Positions 1-5,277 of a stretch of DNA of 19,841 bases are shown piece by piece. Made by a program: the position numbers and the translations under genes. The notes below the pieces were generated by a model. The model saw only the letters and a list, made by a program, of their open reading frames with translations, ran no database searches and had not been told where the DNA came from. Each line of letters begins with the position of its first letter. Position 1 is the stretch's first letter. The DNA lies in assembly GCA_965368335.1 (NCBI GenBank), contig CBDUMN010000063.1, positions 1-19,841 on the forward strand, given 5' to 3'. The stretch comes from CBDUMN01 sp965368335 (GTDB taxonomy: Bacteria > Pseudomonadota > Alphaproteobacteria > Rhodospirillales > JAPHRK01).

Positions 1-261
1 CAGTGCTTCTTCAAGACAGTCATTAATGCCATCTATTTCAATTCCAGGTGACTAGTGTTTGTCGGTACGAAGAGGGCTGTCGTCGTGCTGCAGTACCCGA
101 GTTATTTAATATGACAAGATGCTTATATAAATAGCCGCATTTTGGTCAAAGGTATATTGGGGAAATCCACTAAACGACTACGGCCAACACCAGCCTTCGT
201 TTAGGGAAAGCTTGTGCTGACCGTTCTTTGGTGCGGGTTTTCAGTTGGTCTGAAGAGTCGA
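1..261. other. Left-edge non-coding stretch, no supported gene
   Basis: I see no convincing gene here. The only reading frame open from the left edge ends at a TGA near position 51, too short to assign. The stretch holds one copy (111-129) of a 19-bp motif repeated at 1267-1285. It also holds an inverted repeat of 8 bp arms, CTAAACGA at 170-177 and TCGTTTAG at 197-204, with a 19-nt loop. A short RNA could be made here, but nothing identifies one. Confidence 0.6.
111..129 (+). repeat. 19-bp direct repeat, copy 1 (promoter-like)
   Basis: The sequence ATGACAAGATGCTTATATA matches 18 of 19 positions of the copy at 1267-1285, in the same orientation. It lies about 130 bp beyond the fpr stop codon. 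It ends in a TATATA box that could serve as a -10 element, but a good -35 is not visible 16-18 bp upstream. No gene follows it closely on this strand. Confidence 0.8.
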
Positions 262-1035
262 TTAGGACTCGGCAAAGGCCTTCTCAATGACGAACTGGCC
301 CGGTGCGTTATTGGTGCCGAGGGTGAAGCCGCGCGTTTTTAAGTCGGCGGTTAGTTGGTTCATCATATTGGGGTTGCCGCAGATCATTACTCTGTCGTCC
401 TTGGGACCTATCTGCGGTAAGCCGATGTCGCTGAACAGGCGGCCGTTTTCGATCAGGTGGGTAATCCGGCCTTGGGTCGGATATTCTTCACGAGTGACCG
501 TCGGGTAATAGATGAGCTTTTCCCTGACCTGCTCGCCGAAAAACTCGTTGTTGGGCAGTTCTTTCAAAATTAAATCCTGATAAACTAGCTCGGAGGCATA
601 GCGGCAGCTATGGACCAGGATGATTTTTTCAAAGCGTTCGTAAGCCTCGGGATCTTTAATCACGCTCAAGAAGGGGGCGAGCCCGGTGCCTGTGGCCAGG
701 AGGTAGAGGTTTTTGCCGGGAGCCAAGTTATCGAGTGTCAGGGTGCCTGTGGTTTTTATGTTGACCAGAATTTTATCGCCCGGTTTAACGTTTTTAAGCC
801 GTGAGGTCAGCGCCCCATTGGGTACTTTGATGGAGAGGAATTCCAGGTGGTCGTCATAGTGGGCATTGGCCATGCTGTAAGCCCTGAGAAGCGGCCTGTC
901 ATCCACCTTAATACCAATCATGGCGAATTGTCCGCTATCGAAACGGAATCCGGGATCGCGGGTGGTTTTGATGGTGAAAAGATTTTCGGTCCAGTGGGTG
1001 GCTTCCAGAACCGTCTCTTCACGAATGCTCGACAT
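262..1035 (-). CDS. fpr: Ferredoxin/flavodoxin-NADP+ reductase
   Basis: This 257-residue protein is a bacterial-type ferredoxin-NADP+ reductase, which moves electrons between NADPH and ferredoxin or flavodoxin in the cytoplasm. The FAD-binding motif RAYSMA lies at residues 51-56. The NADP-binding loop GTGLAPF is at 116-122, and CGNPNMM at 219-225 fits the second nucleotide contact. The C terminus (GQFVIEKAFAES) has the short extension after a Phe/Ile strand that is typical of the proteobacterial Fpr subgroup. Length matches the family (about 255-260). The ATG at 1035 is preceded by a good ribosome site (GAGGATGAG in the minus-strand reading). Upstream, its leader carries an 11-bp hairpin followed by a U-rich run, suggesting control by premature termination. 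It is divergent from the oad operon. Confidence 0.93.
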   Translation of the reverse strand: MSSIREETVLEATHWTENLFTIKTTRDPGFRFDSGQFAMIGIKVDDRPLLRAYSMANAHYDDHLEFLSIKVPNGALTSRLKNVKPGDKILVNIKTTGTLTLDNLAPGKNLYLLATGTGLAPFLSVIKDPEAYERFEKIILVHSCRYASELVYQDLILKELPNNEFFGEQVREKLIYYPTVTREEYPTQGRITHLIENGRLFSDIGLPQIGPKDDRVMICGNPNMMNQLTADLKTRGFTLGTNNAPGQFVIEKAFAES

Positions 1036-1063
1036 GGCTCATCCTCGTATTGCTGTAAATAAA

Positions 1064-1092
1064 AGCGTGGCGGTCTGCTGAACCGCCACGCT
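1064..1092 (-). terminator. Terminator-type hairpin in the fpr leader (possible attenuator)
   Basis: Read on the minus strand, AGCGTGGCGGT, a 7-nt loop and ACCGCCACGCT form a perfect 11-bp GC-rich stem. The run TTTTATTT overlaps and follows its 3' end. It sits about 30 nt upstream of the fpr ATG with no minus-strand gene close upstream, so it would act inside the fpr leader. An upstream segment (minus-strand AGCCGCCA, plus positions 1122-1129) can pair over 8 bp, including one G-U, with the 5' arm. That pairing would exclude the terminator stem. The hairpin is certain; the attenuation role is inferred. Confidence 0.65.
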
Positions 1093-1257
1093 GCCGATTG
1101 TCCCATCCGGCCGAAATTAAATGGCGGCTGAAATTTCAATTTCAAGAACTATACTAAAAAAATGTATAAAAAAATTAATAACAAAAATTGATTGTGTGAA
1201 GTGATCTAAAAGCACACTTGCGCCGCGAGTTGGGGTGATAACAAGCAAATTGCTCTT

Positions 1258-1285
1258 TTCACATACATGACAAAATGCTTATATA
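1258..1285 (+). promoter_or_regulatory. Candidate sigma-70-type promoter of the oadGAB operon
   Basis: TTCACA at 1258-1263, a 16-bp spacer and TATATA at 1280-1285 form a plausible housekeeping promoter, which would start transcription near 1292. The -10 end lies in the second copy of the 19-bp repeat (1267-1285). It is placed about 100 bp ahead of oadG. The upstream DNA (1140-1195) is very AT-rich, as often seen beside active promoters. This is a pattern match only. Confidence 0.4.
1267..1285 (+). repeat. 19-bp direct repeat, copy 2 (upstream of oadG)
   Basis: ATGACAAAATGCTTATATA differs by one base from the copy at 111-129, same orientation, 1,156 bp apart. The two copies bracket fpr and its regulatory region. 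Similarity does not extend visibly beyond the 19 bp on either side, so this looks like a shared binding or core-promoter motif rather than a long duplication. Confidence 0.8.
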
Positions 1286-1381
1286 CCGGTCTGCAGGGGG
1301 CGGAAAAAAGCGAGGCAATCGCTAAATCCGTTTTCGATGGCGGTTTTCCGTCTTGAAAGCGCGCATAAGGGGAGGTTTCCG

Positions 1382-1618
1382 GTGTATGCCGATCTGATTG
1401 GCGATGGGTTCGCCTTGATGGTCGTGGGAATGGGGACGGTTTTCGTCTTTCTCACGGTCGCCGTTATTTCCGTCAGTTTGATGTCCAAGCTAGCCAAGAT
1501 GATAGAGGCGCGCTTGCCTGCGCCTGCCGCCCCGATCAAAAAAGCTACAGGCGTTCCTCCCGAACACATTGCCGCCATTTCCGCCGCCGTGACCCGATAC
1601 CGCGCTTCACGATCTTAA
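1382..1618 (+). CDS. oadG: Oxaloacetate decarboxylase gamma subunit
   Basis: This is the small membrane-anchoring subunit of the Na+-translocating oxaloacetate decarboxylase. It holds the alpha and beta subunits together and, in characterised members, binds Zn through its C-terminal tail. From the GTG at 1382 the product is 78 residues. It has one N-terminal membrane helix containing the family signature VVGMGTVFVFLT, then a Pro/Ala linker, and a C-terminal AAISAAVTRYR segment typical of OadG. I chose GTG 1382 because a strong Shine-Dalgarno run (AAGGGGAGG, 1367-1375) sits 6 nt ahead of it. The in-frame ATG at 1337 has no ribosome site and would add an unusual basic extension. It is first in the oadGAB operon, 29 nt before oadA. 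Confidence 0.88.
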   Translation: MYADLIGDGFALMVVGMGTVFVFLTVAVISVSLMSKLAKMIEARLPAPAAPIKKATGVPPEHIAAISAAVTRYRASRS

Positions 1619-1647
1619 AAAGACCGCCCAGGGGAGAAACTTAAGTT

Positions 1648-3432
1648 ATGACCAAGCCGCTTGGAATTACGGAACTGGTTTTGCGCGATGCGCACCAGTC
1701 GCTCTTTGCGACGCGTATGCGCATCGAAGATATGTTGCCTATCTGTAGTCAACTGGATGCCATGGGGTATTGGTCTCTCGAAATTTGGGGTGGCGCGACC
1801 TTTGATTCCTGCATTCGGTTTTTAGGCGAAGACCCCTGGGAGCGGCTGCGTAAGCTGAAAACGGCTCTGCCCAAGACTCAGACGCAGATGCTGTTCAGGA
1901 GCCAGAATATTCTGGGTTACCGCCACTATGCTGACGACGTGGTGGAAAAGTTTGTCGAACGTTCGGCGGATAACGGTATGGATGTGTTCAGGATTTTCGA
2001 TGCTATGAATGACATCCGCAATATGGAATGCGCCATCAAAGCGACCCTGCCGACCGGCAAGCACGCTCAGGGCTGCCTTTCATATACCCTGAGTCCGGTA
2101 CATGACATGACCTATTGGCTCGATCTGGCTAAGAAGATCGAAGACCTCGGCGCTCATTCCATCTGCATCAAGGATATGGCGGGGCTGTTGAAGCCCTATA
2201 CCGCCGAGGAATTGGTTTCGCGCCTTAAGGAAACCGTTTCCCTGCCGATTGCCCTCCATGCCCACGCCACCACGGGCCTCAGTACGGCGACCATTACAAA
2301 AGCTGCCGAAGCAGGGGTCGATATGGTTGATGCGGCTGTTTCATCCATGAGCCACACCACCGGGCATTCGGCTACGGAATCTATTGTTTCGATTATGGAG
2401 GGGACTGAGCGCGATACTGGCCTGGATTTGGGCAAGCTTGAAGAAATTGCTGCTTATTTTCGCCCCGTCCGGAAAAAATACGCCAAGTTCGAAGGGACTC
2501 TCAAAGGGGTGGATTCCCGGATTTTGCTGGCCCAAGTTCCCGGCGGCATGCTGTCCAATATGGAAAATCAACTTCGCGAGCAGAATGCGTTGGATCGCAT
2601 GGATGAGGTGCTTGAGGAAATTCCCCGTGTCCGGGAAGATCTGGGTTTTATCGCTCTTGTGACGCCGACCTCGCAAATTGTCGGCACCCAGGCGGTTTTG
2701 AATGTGCTGATGGGGGAGCGTTATAAGACCATTTCCAAGGAAACGCGGGGTGTTTTGCGCGGCGAGTATGGGGCGACGCCAGCCCCGGTCAATGCTGAGT
2801 TGCAGGCTCGCGTGCTCGAAGAAGATGAAACGCCCATGACCTGTCGGCCCGCCGATCATTTGGAGCCGGAAGTGGACAGACTGACCGTCGAGTTGGAAAA
2901 GCTTGCCGAACAAAAGAATATCAAACTGGCCGAAGAGGTAATCGATGACGTCTTGACCTATGCCCTGTTTCCGCAGGTAGGGCTGAAGTTTCTCGAGAAC
3001 CGCGATAATCCTTCGGCCTTTGAGCCTGCGCCGACGGGTGAAGAGGTAAAACCCGCTACTGCGCTCGCACCCGCATCTAAACAGGCCGATGGTGGGGTTG
3101 AGGCTTACAAGGTGGTGGTGAATGGCACGGCCTATGATGTGGAAGTGGGGCCGGGGGGAGGCGTGACCTCGGCTCAACCCGCGGCGACTCCAGCCCTTGT
3201 TGCGCCTGCCGTTACGGGTGGTGACCCGCTCCCTGCTCCGATGTCTGGAAATATCTTCAAGGTCCTGGTTAAGCCGGGGCAGGCCGTCGCCGTCGATGAG
3301 GTGGTGATCATCATGGAGGCCATGAAAATGGAGACCGAGGTGCGTACGCCCAAGGCCGGAACGGTCTCGGCTGTCAGTGTTAACGAAGGCGATGCGGTGC
3401 AGTCGGGTGACGTCCTGCTGACTGTCGCCTAA
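1648..3432 (+). CDS. oadA: Oxaloacetate decarboxylase alpha subunit (biotin carrier)
   Basis: This 594-residue cytoplasmic subunit transfers the carboxyl group of oxaloacetate to biotin, giving pyruvate. The N-terminal carboxyltransferase TIM barrel shows RDAHQS at 13-18 (metal ligand Asp14), the IKDMAG lysine at 175, and the HAH metal ligands His204 and His206. The middle PYC-OADA domain runs to about residue 465 and is followed by a Pro/Ala/Thr-rich linker. The C-terminal biotinyl domain (about 525-594) has EAMKME, with the biotinylated Lys560. Length is usual for OadA. A related chain occurs in pyruvate carboxylase subunit B, but oadG and oadB alongside decide the assignment. GGGGAG at 1631-1636 precedes the ATG. 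oadB starts 12 nt downstream, so the genes are probably co-transcribed. Confidence 0.95.
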   Translation: MTKPLGITELVLRDAHQSLFATRMRIEDMLPICSQLDAMGYWSLEIWGGATFDSCIRFLGEDPWERLRKLKTALPKTQTQMLFRSQNILGYRHYADDVVEKFVERSADNGMDVFRIFDAMNDIRNMECAIKATLPTGKHAQGCLSYTLSPVHDMTYWLDLAKKIEDLGAHSICIKDMAGLLKPYTAEELVSRLKETVSLPIALHAHATTGLSTATITKAAEAGVDMVDAAVSSMSHTTGHSATESIVSIMEGTERDTGLDLGKLEEIAAYFRPVRKKYAKFEGTLKGVDSRILLAQVPGGMLSNMENQLREQNALDRMDEVLEEIPRVREDLGFIALVTPTSQIVGTQAVLNVLMGERYKTISKETRGVLRGEYGATPAPVNAELQARVLEEDETPMTCRPADHLEPEVDRLTVELEKLAEQKNIKLAEEVIDDVLTYALFPQVGLKFLENRDNPSAFEPAPTGEEVKPATALAPASKQADGGVEAYKVVVNGTAYDVEVGPGGGVTSAQPAATPALVAPAVTGGDPLPAPMSGNIFKVLVKPGQAVAVDEVVIIMEAMKMETEVRTPKAGTVSAVSVNEGDAVQSGDVLLTVA

Positions 3433-3444
3433 GGGCATCGACAC

Positions 3445-4602
3445 ATGGATATCGCTCTTTTCATAAAGCTCTGGGAAAGCACCGGTCTGGCCGGTTTTAC
3501 CTGGGGGCAGGTCGTGATGGTCGGTGTGGGCGGGCTGTTGATATACTTGGCTATCGCCAAGCAATTTGAGCCGCTTTTGCTCGTACCCATCGGGTTTGGG
3601 GCGATTTTGAGCAATATTCCTTTTGCCGGGATTGCCGAGGCGGCGCTTGAGCCGGGGCAACCGGCGGGGATGCTCTACTACGTTTATGATATCGGCATCA
3701 ATTCGGGCGTTTTTCCGCTCATCATTTTCATGGGGGTTGGTGCGCTTACCGACTTTGGGCCGCTGATTGCCCGGCCCAGCACCATTTTTCTCGGCGCCGC
3801 AGCCCAGTTCGGTATTTTCGTTTCCCTGATCGGCGCCTTGGCGATGAATGTCATTCCCGGTATCGAATTCAGTCTTAAGGATGCGGCGGCTATTGGGATT
3901 ATCGGCGGGGCGGATGGGCCGACGGCGATTTTCCTTTCAGGCCGCCTTGCCCCTGATCTGATGGGGGCGATTGCGGTTGCTGCCTATTCCTATATGGCCT
4001 TGGTGCCGATTATTCAGCCGCCAATCATGCGGGCCTTGACCACTAAGGAAGAACGCAAGGTGGTTATGCAGCAGTTGCGTCCGGTGTCGCGGCTTGAGCG
4101 TATCTTATTCCCATTGACCGTTTTGTTGCTCTGCGCCCTGTTTTTACCTTCCGCCGCACCGCTGATCGGCAGCCTGACGTTTGGCAATCTGCTCAAGGAA
4201 TGCGGCGTGGTCGAGCGGCTTTCGAAAACCACCCAGAATGAGTTGATCAATATCGTGACCATTTTCTTGGGGCTGGGCGTGGGAACAAAGCTTTCGGCCG
4301 ATAAATTTCTCTCGGCCGAGACCCTGGGTATCTTGAGCCTTGGTCTTATCGCCTTTTGCATTGGTACGGCGACGGGGGTGCTGATGGGCAAGCTTATGCA
4401 CCGACTGAGCGGTGGCAAGGTTAACCCGCTAATTGGTGCGGCTGGGGTTTCCGCCGTTCCGATGGCGGCCAGGGTGGTCAATAAGGTGGGGCTTGAGGCA
4501 GACAAGCACAACTTTCTCCTCATGCATGCTATGGGCCCCAACGTCGCGGGCGTTATCGGCTCGGCCGTCGCCGCCGGAGTGCTGCTGGCCGTGCTGGGTT
4601 AA
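3445..4602 (+). CDS. oadB: Oxaloacetate decarboxylase beta subunit (Na+ pump)
   Basis: This 385-residue polytopic membrane protein decarboxylates carboxybiotin and couples that to Na+ export. The signature GGADGPTAIF spans 154-163. Asp157 and Tyr183 lie 26 residues apart, the same spacing as the Na+/proton-handling Asp203 and Tyr229 described for the Klebsiella enzyme. The conserved PIIQPP segment and the late AVPMAARVVNKVG and HAMGPNVAGVIGSAVAAG stretches are also present. Length is within the family range. The ribosome site overlaps the oadA stop (AAGGG at 3431-3435). The gene is last in the operon and is followed by an inverted repeat at 4615-4642. With OadG and OadA it forms a complete pump. 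Confidence 0.95.
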   Translation: MDIALFIKLWESTGLAGFTWGQVVMVGVGGLLIYLAIAKQFEPLLLVPIGFGAILSNIPFAGIAEAALEPGQPAGMLYYVYDIGINSGVFPLIIFMGVGALTDFGPLIARPSTIFLGAAAQFGIFVSLIGALAMNVIPGIEFSLKDAAAIGIIGGADGPTAIFLSGRLAPDLMGAIAVAAYSYMALVPIIQPPIMRALTTKEERKVVMQQLRPVSRLERILFPLTVLLLCALFLPSAAPLIGSLTFGNLLKECGVVERLSKTTQNELINIVTIFLGLGVGTKLSADKFLSAETLGILSLGLIAFCIGTATGVLMGKLMHRLSGGKVNPLIGAAGVSAVPMAARVVNKVGLEADKHNFLLMHAMGPNVAGVIGSAVAAGVLLAVLG

Positions 4603-4614
4603 CGTCTATTCTCA

Positions 4615-4642
4615 ATAGGGAGGGCTTTTAAGCCTTCCCTAT
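4615..4642 (+). terminator. Hairpin terminator after oadB
   Basis: ATAGGGAGGGCTT and AAGCCTTCCCTAT form a 13-position stem with one G-T wobble, opening to an effective 4-6 nt loop, between the convergent oadB and the lysine-tail gene. On the plus strand the nearest T-rich stretch (from 4655) belongs to the complement of the neighbour's lysine codons, about 13 nt past the stem. The spacing is looser than a classical intrinsic terminator, so the structure may instead block 3'-end decay. Confidence 0.6.
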
Positions 4643-4654
4643 CTTGCCGCCGCA

Positions 4655-5002
4655 TTATTTTTTCTTTTTTTTCCCTTTGTCTTTTTTCTTATCGGACTTT
4701 TTATCCTTCTTCCCTTTCTTGCCCTTCTTATCTTTTTTTCCGGATTTCTTTTTCTTTGAGGTCTTGTCCGCTTTGGCTGCTTTCTTGGACTTGGCTTGTT
4801 TTTCCGGCTTGGTTCCGGATTTCAGCAAAGCGGTCGCCGCTTCGATGACGCGGAGCGCCCGGATGGGGCCGAAACCGCGAATAGCGCTCAAACTTTCCGG
4901 TGTGGCCTTGGCGATTGATTGAACTGTCTTAAAGCCCGCATTCTTTAGTAGTAGGGCCGTGCTTTCGCCGATACCCGGAATGTTTTCGATGGTTTGTGCC
5001 AT
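4655..5002 (-). CDS. Helix-hairpin-helix protein with a poly-lysine tail
   Basis: From the ATG at 5002 this is a 115-residue basic protein. Residues 1-60 form a compact helix-hairpin-helix unit with two hairpins, PGIGE (9-13) and RGFGP (42-46). This is the type of fold that grips the DNA backbone without sequence preference. Residues 61-115 are almost only Lys with Gly, Ser, Asp and Ala, and contain 31 lysines, ending KKKKK. The tail resembles those of histone-H1-like bacterial proteins, so a DNA- or RNA-compacting role is likely, but I do not recognise a named family. A longer in-frame start at 5221 exists. I reject it because the extra segment is unlike a folded domain and the HhH unit begins right after ATG 5002. 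The gene is divergent from the fusion gene and convergent with oadB. Confidence 0.75.
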   Translation of the reverse strand: MAQTIENIPGIGESTALLLKNAGFKTVQSIAKATPESLSAIRGFGPIRALRVIEAATALLKSGTKPEKQAKSKKAAKADKTSKKKKSGKKDKKGKKGKKDKKSDKKKDKGKKKKK

Positions 5003-5080
5003 TACGCTTACTCTCTTTCTCGTTCCCTGTTGTTTTTCCTGAGGTCTCGCTCCCACTTGGCGAGGCGCAGCATAACAATT

Positions 5081-5109
5081 TTTTGTCTCATCTTGTGTTA
5101 AATTATAAT
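5081..5109 (+). promoter_or_regulatory. Candidate promoter of the MBL-cNMP-hemerythrin gene
   Basis: A perfect TATAAT at 5104-5109 lies about 170 bp ahead of the start codon at 5278. The -35 is weak: TTTTGT at 17 bp or TTGTCT at 15 bp. Transcription would begin near 5116, leaving a leader of about 160 nt. In that leader I see only one short 5-bp hairpin (GAGCA/TGCTC near 5160). The ATTATAAT core is palindromic, so direction is assigned from context. Confidence 0.35.
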
Positions 5110-5277
5110 CCTTTGATTGGTTCTTCTGGCGATGGTTTGATTCTCGGGTGTGCCGATAGAGCATTTCGATTGCTCGAAGTTTTCTAAAAATGTTTTCATG
5201 CTGTTTAGGATGTGCAATCACCAGATAGAAACTAAAGGTAGAACGACAAGAGAAGCAAAGCGGGGTTGAAGGGCTTT

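Noticed and set aside
918..1145. A minus-strand frame starting in the fpr leader that might encode a leader peptide
   Set aside because: It runs through the hairpin and far into fpr in another frame, with no ribosome site seen and no regulatory-codon run.
1187..1220. FNR- or CRP-like dyad upstream of the oad promoter (TTGAT, GTGTG/CACAC halves)
   Set aside because: The half sites do not have the TTGAT-N4-ATCAA or TGTGA-N6-TCACA spacing; only loose partial matches.
2341..3660. A 439-codon minus-strand open frame across oadA and oadB
   Set aside because: It is opposite two strongly supported genes, has low-complexity His/Arg/Gly-rich translation and no family resemblance; it is a shadow frame.
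4644..4922. A Phe-rich plus-strand frame that looks like a membrane protein
   Set aside because: The Phe/Leu/Ser richness is just the complement of lysine codons in the minus-strand gene.
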